Source of the DNA: Bradyrhizobium sp. CSA207
GTDB lineage: Bacteria > Pseudomonadota > Alphaproteobacteria > Rhizobiales > Xanthobacteraceae
Assembly: GCF_029051685.1 (NCBI RefSeq)
Contig: NZ_JAACFT010000003.1
Coordinates: forward strand, 248,001-312,000
Reading direction: 5' to 3'
Length of the DNA: 64,000 bases
Below, in pieces: positions 1 through 8,204 of the stretch. The position numbers and the translations under genes were made by a program. Numbering within the stretch: position 1 is the first letter of the stretch; every line of letters starts with the position of its first letter. The notes beneath the pieces are model-generated. The model had not been told where the DNA came from, ran no database searches, and saw nothing but the letters and a program-made list of their open reading frames with translations.

Positions 1-170
1 GGCACCACGCGGGCGATGATCTCGTCCTCGCTGTGATGGCCGTAGGGAAAGAAGGCGTCGTCGGCGACGTAGACGTAATGCGCATCCGGGCGCGCGGCCA
101 CGACCTCACGCAGCACCGTGAGCCCGCCAAGGCCGGAATCGAACACCAGGATGGTCGGAGAATTGATCAC
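1..170 (-). CDS. murI: Glutamate racemase, N-terminal fragment (runs off left edge)
   Basis: Glutamate racemase converts L- to D-glutamate for peptidoglycan in the cytoplasm. About 56 residues are visible. They begin at a GTG (168-170) and contain the family N-terminus [17 protein letters not shown], where the Asp-Ser pair holds the first-half substrate and acid/base region, followed by [11 protein letters not shown]. An in-frame TAG lies four codons upstream of the GTG, and an AGGG-type ribosome site precedes it, so the start is well fixed. The gene is divergent from the downstream GST gene. The second catalytic Cys is outside the window, so integrity cannot be judged. Confidence 0.85.
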   Translation of the reverse strand, partial: MINSPTILVFDSGLGGLTVLREVVAARPDAHYVYVADDAFFPYGHHSEDEIIARVV

Positions 171-471
171 GTGATTACCCTAGCCCATCATGGTTACCAT
201 TCGGTTTTTGGGGCGGTTTTGCGGCGAATCTTCCTTTTGCCGGTCGGTCCATACCGTCAGCGGCTATGTGATCGTGCGGCTCAGCGCCACCGGCTTGATC
301 TGCGGGGTCATCAACCCGACGCCGGCGCTGCCGCTGAGACCTCAAGCCGGCAGAAGTGGGAAGGGGCGCCGCTCTGCGCTGCGGCTGGTCACGGCGAAAG
401 TTGACGGCCTTTGCCAAGCCGTAGAAACAATGCGGTGTTTTGCCCGACAGGCAAATGTCGCAGGAGGAGCC
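171..471. other. Divergent intergenic region between murI and GST gene
   Basis: About 300 bases without a convincing gene. The GST reading frame stays open upstream to about position 190, but the only good ribosome site is next to the ATG at 472, so I treat the upstream part as untranslated. Promoters for both divergent genes must lie here. I see no clear -35/-10 pair, operator palindrome or terminator. Confidence 0.5.
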
Positions 472-1113
472 ATGCTCACCGTCCATCATCTCGGCAAATC
501 GCAATCCGAGCGCATCGTCTGGCTCTGCGAGGAGCTCGACATTCCCTACGAGCTGAAGCGCTATACGCGCGATCCCGTGACCATGCTGGCGCCGGCCGAG
601 TACAAGGCGCTGCATCCGATCGGGGCGGCGCCCGTCATTGCCGACGGCGATCTCGTGCTCGCTGAATCCGGCGCCATCGTTGACTACATCATTGCCAAAC
701 ACGGCAACGGCCGCCTCGTGCTTGCCCCGGACGATCCCGACTTCGCGCAGTTTCTGTACTGGTTTCACTTCGCCAACGGCACGCTGCAAGCCGGTATGGG
801 CCGGCTGATGCTTCTGAACCGGCTCAAGCTCGCCGAGGACAATCCGATGCTGCTTGCGATCAAGGCGCGCGTCGATCGCGCCTTCGATCTCGTCGATGCC
901 AGGGTTGGCGCGGCTGAGTATCTGGCCGGCAGCGCCTTCACCACCGCCGACATCATGATGGGCTTCTCGCTCACCACGATGCGCTACTTCCAGCCCTACG
1001 ATCTCGCGCGTTGTCCGAACGTGGTCAAATATCTCGGCCGCATCGGCGCCCGTCCGGCCTACCGGCGCGCGATGGAGAAGGGCGATCCGGGCATGGCGCT
1101 GCTGCTGAGCTGA
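472..1113 (+). CDS. Glutathione S-transferase family protein
   Basis: 213-residue GST-like protein, normal length for the family. The thioredoxin-fold N-domain covers roughly residues 1-80, with the glutathione-contact pattern APVIADGDLVLAESGAIVDY (cis-Pro followed by the E-S-A motif), and an all-helical C-domain follows with the N-capping stretch FTTADIMMGF. Predicted role is conjugation or thiol transfer on an unknown substrate in the cytosol. The start was chosen because AGGAGG (462-467) sits just ahead of ATG 472. The gene stands alone between murI and a convergent cNMP-binding gene. Substrate and subfamily cannot be told from sequence alone. Confidence 0.85.
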   Translation: MLTVHHLGKSQSERIVWLCEELDIPYELKRYTRDPVTMLAPAEYKALHPIGAAPVIADGDLVLAESGAIVDYIIAKHGNGRLVLAPDDPDFAQFLYWFHFANGTLQAGMGRLMLLNRLKLAEDNPMLLAIKARVDRAFDLVDARVGAAEYLAGSAFTTADIMMGFSLTTMRYFQPYDLARCPNVVKYLGRIGARPAYRRAMEKGDPGMALLLS

Positions 1114-1140
1114 ACGGCGGCGCCGGGTCCATCGCGCCGA

Positions 1141-1950
1141 TCATGCGATCCTGTTCGTGGTCGCGGCTCGTTCAGCGGTCAGCTGGTCCTGCAGACGCTG
1201 GATGTTTTGCAGCAGGCGCTGGCTGGTGAGGACCAGGAAGTAGTAGCCGAATTGCGGGTCCTGGAAATAGATCTCGAGCAACCGGTCATAAGTGATCGTC
1301 AAGACCTGACCGTCTTCGATGCACTCGACCGTTCCGGTTCGCCGGTTATCCGGCGTGAGGAAGCCGAGTTCTCCCATGAGAGTTCCCGGCAAAATCTCGA
1401 TGTTGATTTCCTTGACGAGGAACTTGCCGGTAACCGTGAGAAACATTTCATTCGCCGGATCGCGCATTTTGAAGAGCGTGTCGCCGCGGCGATATCTGCG
1501 TTCGGTCATGAACGGCTTGAGCCACTCGATCGACATGTCGCCTTCGGCGGCGTGGCGCGCCTTCTTGACGAGCTTGAGCATTTGCCGCAGGCGCAAGGCG
1601 TTGATCGGAAGCAATAGAAGATACAGCAGGAACGTCGAGACATTCGCGGAGAGCGCGCCGAAAATAGCGAAGAGCGCACAGCCGATCATGTTGGCAACGC
1701 GCAGCGGCACCATCGTCCGCATCAGCAGGGTGGCGACGAAGAAGCCGGCGCCGACTGCGGCGAACAGATTGGCAAACGTGATGTTGTGGACCACGATCTC
1801 CAGTATCCGATTGAACAGCACGTCATAGGTGATGTTGTCGGGATCGAGGCCCATCTCGACGAAAATCTTCGCGATCCTGAGATTGTCCGCCGCCGCATTG
1901 AGAATGCGGTCGAGGATCGACGAAATGTCTGCGCTGCCGGACGGCATCAT
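1141..1950 (-). CDS. Membrane-anchored cyclic nucleotide-binding domain protein
   Basis: 269 residues. The N-terminal third holds two or three hydrophobic segments (around residues 50-120, for example FANLFAAVGAGFFVATLL and a leucine-rich helix). The C-terminal part is a CAP_ED/cNMP-binding fold: RRGDTLFKMRDPANEMFLTV, then the phosphate-binding-cassette-like LPGTLMGELGFL, and VLTITYDRLLEIY. No helix-turn-helix follows, so this is not a CRP/FNR transcription factor; a membrane sensor or effector role is inferred. The double ATG at 1945-1950 is preceded by AGGGGA. The longer upstream reading frame lacks a ribosome site. Two class III cyclases lie further right in the window. Confidence 0.8.
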   Translation of the reverse strand: MMPSGSADISSILDRILNAAADNLRIAKIFVEMGLDPDNITYDVLFNRILEIVVHNITFANLFAAVGAGFFVATLLMRTMVPLRVANMIGCALFAIFGALSANVSTFLLYLLLLPINALRLRQMLKLVKKARHAAEGDMSIEWLKPFMTERRYRRGDTLFKMRDPANEMFLTVTGKFLVKEINIEILPGTLMGELGFLTPDNRRTGTVECIEDGQVLTITYDRLLEIYFQDPQFGYYFLVLTSQRLLQNIQRLQDQLTAERAATTNRIA

Positions 1951-2194
1951 ATTGTCCCCTGCGTAAGACCGCCGGTCTTCGTCGCTGTCCCGAAGAGGGA
2001 TAATCGAAATCGGATGACGAGCGTTTGACCAGCATTCCGGCGGTTCGGCAATTCTATCCCGAACGGTGGATTCGGCAATTGGCCCCCTGTCGCACGCGGG
2101 ACCCGCTTCGTGCGTTTTCGAGACCCGGAAAGGACGCAAGGGAGTAGCTTGGTCGGGGCCGTCCGCGTGGCCGGAGAGGCGGAGACCGGCAGCT

Positions 2195-3277
2195 CTACGG
2201 CTTGGCGGCGGGCTGGATGACCTGCTGCTCGACCAGGGCCAAATGCCCCGGCAGCGAGCCGGCGCGCAGCATCATGGCGACGCTGTTGGCCTCCTCCAGG
2301 GTGAAATTGCCGGAGATCTGGCCCGAGCCGCCAATGATGGGCTCGCGGATCACGGGGGCCGAGATCACCTTGTCGTCGAGCACGATGGCAAAGGGTTTTC
2401 CGATATTCTCTTCCGTGACGTGGGCAAAGCGGCGGGTGCCGCGCCCGTTGAAGCGGAACGAGGCGATCGGATCCTGCGTGCCGCTCGCATAGCCGGGGCC
2501 GGCGTAGCTGATGTCGTCGCCTTCCAATGCGCTGTCCTTCGCGACCAGGTAGGGCACCTTGTCCTTGAAGCCGAAGAGCACTTCCGCCGCCGCGGGAAGC
2601 GTGCCTTGCTGCGCCTGTTCCGCTGGCATCGAAATGTCGATCAGACGGAAGCTGACCCGGACCTTCTTGGCAAAGACCGCAGTCACGCGCTCCGGCTCCA
2701 TCACGCCCGGCAGGAAGATGCGGATGCGGTCCGGCCCGTCGGGCTGGACGCTGGCGAGCTTGATGCCGATGTCCTTGAGGCGCTGCTCGATCATGGCGAT
2801 GGAATCTTCGAGGAGATCGTGCAGCCCGGTGGCGAGTGCAGCGTCAGTGGGCGTGAGTCTGGTGAGGCCGTCGCCGCCATCGACCACGGAGAGCGCATGC
2901 GTGGGCAAATTCTCCGCAACTGATGCGAGTTTGCGCACGAGTTGCTCCCGACTCCTGGCATCCGCAATCTTTACCTCGACGCTCCCGTCGCGAATTGCAA
3001 GGCCGGAGAACGCAATGCGGCTCTCACGGAGGTTCTTGTAGGCGTCGTCGCGCAATTCGGTGACCACAGAATCGCGCAAGGCGCCGGCATCGACCTTGTA
3101 GACGATGCGCGAGCCGCCCTGCTTCTCCATCATGTTGCCGATGAAGGCCGAGACCTTCGCGCGCATCTTGTCGAGCTGCGCCTCCTCGGCCACCGCCGCG
3201 CCGGGCAGGGCGATCGCCGCTGCGATCGAAAGCGCAACAACAAGCGGTCTGGTTCGCTCTCGCAGCGGCTTGGTCAT
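2195..3277 (-). CDS. Exported SecD-like (SecDF P1 head-domain) protein without membrane segments
   Basis: 360 residues. The N-terminus is a classical signal peptide (Arg-rich n-region, hydrophobic core LVVALSIAAAIALPG, AVA cleavage near residue 28). The rest resembles the periplasmic P1 domain of SecD: IEQRLKDIGIKLASVQPDGPD, RIRIFLPGV, a middle insert, then FAIVLDDKVISAPVIREPI and GSGQISGNFTLEEANSVA, which are hallmark SecD segments. The six-helix membrane part of SecD is absent and the protein ends in LPGHLALVEQQVI. Role is unknown; it may be a periplasmic chaperone-like or assembly factor. The ATG at 3277 follows a GAGA-type ribosome site. The upstream in-frame extension is discarded because the signal peptide begins here. 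Confidence 0.75.
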   Translation of the reverse strand: MTKPLRERTRPLVVALSIAAAIALPGAAVAEEAQLDKMRAKVSAFIGNMMEKQGGSRIVYKVDAGALRDSVVTELRDDAYKNLRESRIAFSGLAIRDGSVEVKIADARSREQLVRKLASVAENLPTHALSVVDGGDGLTRLTPTDAALATGLHDLLEDSIAMIEQRLKDIGIKLASVQPDGPDRIRIFLPGVMEPERVTAVFAKKVRVSFRLIDISMPAEQAQQGTLPAAAEVLFGFKDKVPYLVAKDSALEGDDISYAGPGYASGTQDPIASFRFNGRGTRRFAHVTEENIGKPFAIVLDDKVISAPVIREPIIGGSGQISGNFTLEEANSVAMMLRAGSLPGHLALVEQQVIQPAAKP

Positions 3278-3455
3278 GGTGTTCTCGCGTGTGGCGGCAT
3301 GGCGGCTTTCGGCGAGCCTGCCACCAGTCCTTGGTCCGTGCATCGCGCCAAGAGGTTCATCCCACCTCCTGATTTCGATAAGAAACATCGTCTTTTCATC
3401 TGCTTATTGGCGTAACCGGGATACGCATGGTAGGGTTGCTGAAGGAGCAGCTATC

Positions 3456-3812
3456 GTGGTCCCAGCAAAAAAGCGTGTGCGCAAATACCGAAGTGAGGGT
3501 GGTGCTGCAGATCTGGTGCGGGTCGAGGTCCTCATTCCGCCGGACGCCCGCGGCGAGGTTCTGGCGATTGCCTCGCGGATGCGGGCGGAACATCGCCGCA
3601 TTAAGGAGCTCCAGTCACTCCTCGACAATGCGCTCCGCCTCTACGGACCGCGCATTCTCGACAATGTCGACCTCGATCGCCTGCCCGATCTTCGGTCACG
3701 TGCCGCGGTTGCCGCGCGTGCCATGATCGATCGCGGCGACGCCCGGGCCTTTGCCATGGGCAGAAAGATGCTGGATCGCGTCAACGAGCACGAGGACCGA
3801 GATGGCTCTTAG
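3456..3812 (+). CDS. Small basic hypothetical protein
   Basis: 118 residues from a GTG start with AAGGAG nine bases upstream. It begins with a basic stretch (PAKKRVRKYR), then VRVEVLIPPDARGEVLAIASRMR and a helical, Arg-rich C-half. The overall look (short beta strand plus helices, basic) would fit a small DNA-binding or antitoxin-like protein, but I recognise no family. Its stop overlaps a short ATG frame at 3802, as in an operon. The same reading frame resumes after the TAG (see next entry). The longer upstream reading frame overlaps the SecD-like gene antisense and is rejected. Confidence 0.55.
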   Translation: MVPAKKRVRKYRSEGGAADLVRVEVLIPPDARGEVLAIASRMRAEHRRIKELQSLLDNALRLYGPRILDNVDLDRLPDLRSRAAVAARAMIDRGDARAFAMGRKMLDRVNEHEDRDGS

Positions 3813-4049
3813 CAAGTTGCAGAGCGACGTCTCCTGGTGCTTCGGCTGATCGAAGCCGCAGACCGCTACGTGATGTCCGCGGCGCCCGAATTGACCGGGA
3901 TACTCGTCGTCAGCAAGTCAGGCGTGCCGATCGAGATCGCGGATCCAGACCTTGCCGATGAAATCCTGCGCAAGGCGACTGCGGAGCCCGAGGTGATGCC
4001 CGCGCCGGCCGACTTCAACGTGGTTGGTTGGACGCCGGACCGTCCATAG
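3802..4049 (+). pseudogene. Possible frameshifted small ORF downstream of the basic hypothetical
   Basis: An ATG at 3802 opens a frame (MALSKLQSDVS) that stops after 15 codons. A second frame, open from 3813 to 4049, continues with protein-like sequence LRLIEAADRYVMSAAPELTG and ends DFNVVGWTPDRP. A one-base shift near 3830-3836 would join them into a single protein of about 80 residues starting at ATG 3802, which overlaps the upstream stop in the usual operon manner. The downstream frame could instead be translated alone from GTG 3837 (70 residues), but I see no ribosome site for it. No family recognised. Frameshift, sequencing error and non-coding remain open. Confidence 0.35.
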
Positions 4050-4217
4050 GCCCTTCTCGACGGCGTCTTAACGCAAGTGGCCGATTGCATCCGGCAATGG
4101 ACGAACGCCAAATCATCCATCATTCTGTCCGCGCGACCGGCAATCGGGCGCGGCCTCGCCTGAACCAACGTCAAAAGACAAGGGGCGGGGAAATGCATCT
4201 GAGGGAGGACGGAATTC

Positions 4218-6125
4218 ATGGCGGGCATCCACGCGCTCGATCGGCTCATCGGCAACGACTATCCGGACCTGGCGACGGACGAGGAGGTCCGGGCCTTCGA
4301 GCAGGTCCCCTACGCGGAGCGCGGCGCGGCCGAGAGCACCTATGACGCCATCAGGTTAGGCGCGGCGCGCAACCCCGATGGAGCGGCGATCCAGTTCCTG
4401 CAAAACGCCGATCCGGCCGACACGCCCGTCGTGGTGACCTACCGCGACTTCATCGCCCGCGTCACGCAGGCCGCCAACATGTTTCACGCGCTCGGCGCGG
4501 AGAAGGGCGACGTCATCAGCTTCATGCTGCCGCTGGTGCCGGATGCCTTCGTGACGCTGTTCGGCGCCGAGGCCGCGGGCATCGCCAATCCCGTCAATCC
4601 GCTGCTGGAGCCGCACCAGATCGCAGAGATCCTGGAGGCCGCGAAAACGAAAATCCTGGTGGCGCTCGGGCCGATGCCGGGCACCGACATCTGGCAGAAG
4701 GTCGAGCAGATCCGTCCGCAGCTCAAGCATCTCAAGGCGATCGTGCAGGTGTTCGGCGGCGGCGATCCGGCGAAAGGGATCTTTGCGTTCAGCGATCTGA
4801 TCAAGCAGCCGCCGTCCGACCGGCTCGTCAGCGGCCGCAAGATTGCAGGCAGCGACGTCGCCGCCTATTTCCATACCGGCGGGACAACCGGCACGCCAAA
4901 GCTGGTGCGGCACACCCATGCCAACCAGGTCTATCAGGCCTGGGCGCTCAACCTGCTGCTACAGCCGAAGCCCGGCGCCAACATGCTGTTCGGTATGCCG
5001 CTGTTTCACGTCGGAGGATCGCTGACCCAGGTGCTGGCGACGTTGTCGGGCGCTGGCTCGCTCGTCGTGCTGTCGCCGAGCGGATGGCGCAATCCGAATT
5101 CAGTGAAGAACATCTGGCAACTGGTCGAACGCTTCAAGCCGGAGGCACTGTCGAGCGTGCCGACGGTGCTTGCCGCCACGCTGGCGGTGCCGCCGGGCAA
5201 TGCCGACATCTCCAGCCTGAAATATGCCGCCGGCGGCGGTTCGGCGATTCCCGTCGCCGTGGGCTCTGCGATCCAGGACAAGCTCAAGCTGCCGGTGGTC
5301 GAGGTCTACGGCATGACCGAGACCTCGAGCGTGCACACGCTGGCCTATCCGTCGCGACCGATCCGGCTCGGCTCGGTTGGCTTGCCGATGCCTTACTCAC
5401 GTGTCCGCATCGTACAGCTCGATGCCGACGGTCGCCTGATCCGCGACTGCGCGCCTGACGAGATCGGTGTTGTCATCATGGCTGGGCCAGGTGTGTTCGG
5501 CGGCTATCTCAATGACGAGCACAACAAGGGCGCCTTCGTCGACGAGGTCTGGGTCAATTCGGGCGATCTCGGCCGGCTCGATGCGGACGGCTATCTCTGG
5601 ATCACCGGCCGCGCCAAGGATCTCGTGATCCGCGGCGGCCACAACATCGATCCGGCGCCGATCGAGGAGATCATGTTTCGTCATCCCGCCGTCGGTTTCG
5701 CCGCCGTCGTCGGCCAGCCCGACGCCTATGCCGGTGAGCTGCCTGTCGGTTACGTGCAGCTGAAGCCAGGCGCGAAAGTCGAGCCGGGCGAGCTGGAGGC
5801 GTGGGTTCGCGAGCGCACGCCGGAGCGTGCGGCCGTTCCCGTGCAGGTCATCCCGATCGATCCGATGCCGGTGACCGGCGTCGGCAAGGTGTTCAAGCCG
5901 CAGCTGCGTTGGGACGCAGCCCAGCGTGTGTTCGCGAAGGTGCTTGCGCCGCTCGCCGAGCGCGGCATCGATTGTAAGGTCAAGGTCGGCGCTCATGGCA
6001 GCCACGGCTCGATCGCGACTGTCACGCTTGCGGGCTTGCCGGAGGATCAGCGCGAGCTGGTCGCGAACGAGGTGCATGCGCTGCTTGCACCCTTCGTGAT
6101 GCGCCACGAGGTGGTGCAAGTGTAG
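4218..6125 (+). CDS. Acyl-CoA synthetase (AMP-binding, fatty-acyl-CoA ligase family)
   Basis: 635-residue ANL-superfamily enzyme that activates a carboxylic acid with ATP and CoA through an acyl-adenylate. Motifs in order: P-loop-like HTGGTTGTPKLVRHTHAN near residue 220, adenylate pocket VYGMTETSS near 365, NSGDLGRLDADGYLWITGR near 450, and the hinge/A8 region GRAKDLVIRGGHNIDPAPIE. The C-terminal catalytic Lys region GVGKVFKPQLR is present, so the enzyme looks intact. GGAGG precedes ATG 4218. It is transcribed alone; substrate (fatty or aromatic acid) cannot be fixed. Confidence 0.88.
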   Translation: MAGIHALDRLIGNDYPDLATDEEVRAFEQVPYAERGAAESTYDAIRLGAARNPDGAAIQFLQNADPADTPVVVTYRDFIARVTQAANMFHALGAEKGDVISFMLPLVPDAFVTLFGAEAAGIANPVNPLLEPHQIAEILEAAKTKILVALGPMPGTDIWQKVEQIRPQLKHLKAIVQVFGGGDPAKGIFAFSDLIKQPPSDRLVSGRKIAGSDVAAYFHTGGTTGTPKLVRHTHANQVYQAWALNLLLQPKPGANMLFGMPLFHVGGSLTQVLATLSGAGSLVVLSPSGWRNPNSVKNIWQLVERFKPEALSSVPTVLAATLAVPPGNADISSLKYAAGGGSAIPVAVGSAIQDKLKLPVVEVYGMTETSSVHTLAYPSRPIRLGSVGLPMPYSRVRIVQLDADGRLIRDCAPDEIGVVIMAGPGVFGGYLNDEHNKGAFVDEVWVNSGDLGRLDADGYLWITGRAKDLVIRGGHNIDPAPIEEIMFRHPAVGFAAVVGQPDAYAGELPVGYVQLKPGAKVEPGELEAWVRERTPERAAVPVQVIPIDPMPVTGVGKVFKPQLRWDAAQRVFAKVLAPLAERGIDCKVKVGAHGSHGSIATVTLAGLPEDQRELVANEVHALLAPFVMRHEVVQV

Positions 6126-6142
6126 CGAACCCCAAGCAGGGA

Positions 6143-6165
6143 TCGGGCTTTGGCCCTCAGCCCGA
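6143..6165 (+). terminator. Hairpin after acyl-CoA synthetase
   Basis: Perfect 7-bp stem TCGGGCT/AGCCCGA with a 9-base loop, 18 bases after the stop. There is no U-run, so it is at best a weak or factor-assisted terminator. Confidence 0.3.
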
Positions 6166-6215
6166 CAGGAGGGGCGACGCTTTGCCGCATTATCCATATC
6201 GCCATGCGAGAGCCT

Positions 6216-6237
6216 CTATGTGACAGACATCACATAG
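6216..6237. promoter_or_regulatory. CRP/FNR-family operator-like palindrome
   Basis: CTATGTGA-N6-TCACATAG: perfect 8-bp arms around a 6-base spacer, containing the exact CRP consensus core TGTGA-N6-TCACA. It is centred about 75 bases upstream of the GTG of the caspase-like gene, a usual position for an activator or repressor of that promoter. The recognising regulator is not in this window. Confidence 0.6.
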
Positions 6238-6300
6238 GAAGGATTGGTAATTGGGCGATGGTCCGAATAGTCTCGTGGAATTGCATTCGGGGGAACGCAA

Positions 6301-8151
6301 GTGATTCCGTTTCGGCTATTTGCTTTGTTGATTTTTGCCATTGGCCTTTCCTGCGGACCGGCACATGCCGATCGGCGGGTCGCGCTCGTGATCGGCAATT
6401 CCGCCTACAAGAGCGTGCCCAAGCTCGGCAATCCCGCGAACGACGCCACCCTGATTGGCGGCATGTTCAAGAAGGCCGGCTTCGATTTCGTTGACGTCAG
6501 GCTGGATCTCAACGCCAGCGAGATGCGGCGCACGTTGCGCGAATTCGCCGGCAGGACGCGCGATGCCGACATGGCGGTCATCTACTACGCCGGCCACGGC
6601 ATCGAGCTCGAAGGCACCAACTATCTCATTCCGACTGACGCGGCGCTGGAGACGGATGGCGATGTTCTCGACGAGACTATTCCGATGGAGCGCGCGCTGT
6701 TCGCGGTCGAACCTGCCAAGCAGCTGCGCCTGATCATCCTGGACGCCTGCCGCGACAATCCCTTTTCCAAGACCATGAAGCGCACGCTGGCCTCGCGCGC
6801 GATCGGGCGCGGACTCGCCAAGGTCGAGCCGACCAGCCCCAACACCATGATTGCCTTCGCGGCGAAGGCGGGATCGACGGCGTCCGATGGCGATTCCAGA
6901 AACAGTCCGTTCGCCATCGCGCTGGTCGAACACCTGCCGAAGCCGGGCCTGGACCTGCGCAAGGCCTTCGGCTTCGTGCGCGACGATGTGCTGCGGAGCA
7001 CCACGAACAAGCAGGAGCCCTTCGTGTATGGCTCGCTGGGCGGCGATGACGTGCCGCTGGTTCCTGCCAGGCCGGCCGCAACCGGTCCGCAGGCAAATCC
7101 GCAGTCCGAGCTCAGGCGGGACTATGAACTTGCGCTCCAGCTCGGCACGCGGGACGGCTGGGAGGCCTTCCTGGCGCAATATCCCGAAGGCTTCTATGCC
7201 AACCTGGCCAAAGGCCAGTTGAACAAGATCGGCGCCGAGGAGACGCGCGCGTCGGCCGAACAGAAAGCGAAGTCGGCCGAACAGGAGAAGGCAAGGCTTA
7301 TTGCCGAACGTGCCCAGAAGGCTGAGCAGGACAGGGCGGCTGCGGCGGCCAAGGCCGCTGAAGAGGCCCGGATCGCGGCGGAGAAGCAAAAGCAGATCGA
7401 GCAGGCGAGGACCGACGCAGCCGAACAGCAGCGCAAGGTGGCGGAGGCCGCCGCTGCAAAAGCACAGGCCGAGAAGCAGGCAGCGGAGAAGGCCAAAGCC
7501 GAACTCGCCGCCCGGCAGGTCGCGGAGAAGGCGTCAGCACAGCCTGCTGCAAAGCCAGCAGCCGATCGACAGATTCCCGAGGCCGAGAACCAGAAGGTGG
7601 CCGCGCTTTCGCCTGCGCCGGCATCCGCGTTGTCTGCAGCCGATCTGGCGAAAGCCGTGCAGAGCGAATTGCGCCGCGTCGGCTGCCTGTCCGCGGCGGC
7701 CGACAGTGACTGGAGCCCCGCATCGCAGCGTTCGCTGACACTGTTCAACAAATATGCCGGCACCCAATTCGATGTGAAGCTCGCCAGCGTCGACGCACTC
7801 GATGCCCTGAAAGCCAAGCCGGGACGCGTTTGCCCACTCGTATGCAACTTCGGCTTCAAGGCCGACGGCGATCAATGCGTGAAGATCACTTGCCGGGCCG
7901 GTTATCGCGTGGGCGACGACAACGAATGCGAGAAGGTGCAGGAGAAGAAGCCGGTTGCGACGCGCGATGATTCCAAGAAGCGCGATCAGGACCGGAAGCA
8001 GTCTGAGTCTACGCCCCCGAGCTCGCAGGCTTCCGGGCAGATGATCTGCAACCAAGCCGGCTGTAGACCGGTTGCGAAAGGCTGCCGCCTTGGTTCGGTA
8101 CCCGCTCCAGGCCTCGGAACCGTGAAAATTCCTGGCGAGATCTGCAACTGA
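6301..8151 (+). CDS. Secreted caspase-like (peptidase C14, p20-type) protein
   Basis: 616 residues. Signal peptide 1-23 (FALLIFAIGLSCGPAHA). Caspase p20-like domain about 25-265 starting RRVALVIGNSAYKSVPKLGN. The catalytic dyad is visible: His99 in VIYYAGHGIE and Cys150 in LIILDACRDNPF. Residues roughly 280-420 form a long Ala/Glu/Lys coiled coil (TolA-like). After a linker with Pro/Ala comes a domain of about 60 residues (AVQSELRRVGC...) similar to the short C-terminal modules of other alphaproteobacterial caspase-like proteins. The end has a Cys-rich segment (VCPLVCNF, CVKITC, CEKV). Start GTG 6301 fits the signal peptide. Targets are unknown; location is periplasmic or extracellular. A CRP-like site lies upstream. 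Confidence 0.85.
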   Translation: MIPFRLFALLIFAIGLSCGPAHADRRVALVIGNSAYKSVPKLGNPANDATLIGGMFKKAGFDFVDVRLDLNASEMRRTLREFAGRTRDADMAVIYYAGHGIELEGTNYLIPTDAALETDGDVLDETIPMERALFAVEPAKQLRLIILDACRDNPFSKTMKRTLASRAIGRGLAKVEPTSPNTMIAFAAKAGSTASDGDSRNSPFAIALVEHLPKPGLDLRKAFGFVRDDVLRSTTNKQEPFVYGSLGGDDVPLVPARPAATGPQANPQSELRRDYELALQLGTRDGWEAFLAQYPEGFYANLAKGQLNKIGAEETRASAEQKAKSAEQEKARLIAERAQKAEQDRAAAAAKAAEEARIAAEKQKQIEQARTDAAEQQRKVAEAAAAKAQAEKQAAEKAKAELAARQVAEKASAQPAAKPAADRQIPEAENQKVAALSPAPASALSAADLAKAVQSELRRVGCLSAAADSDWSPASQRSLTLFNKYAGTQFDVKLASVDALDALKAKPGRVCPLVCNFGFKADGDQCVKITCRAGYRVGDDNECEKVQEKKPVATRDDSKKRDQDRKQSESTPPSSQASGQMICNQAGCRPVAKGCRLGSVPAPGLGTVKIPGEICN

Positions 8152-8204
8152 CTCGCCCGGCTGCGACCACTGTGGGGCAGGGCGCTGACATCGACAATGT
8201 CTAC

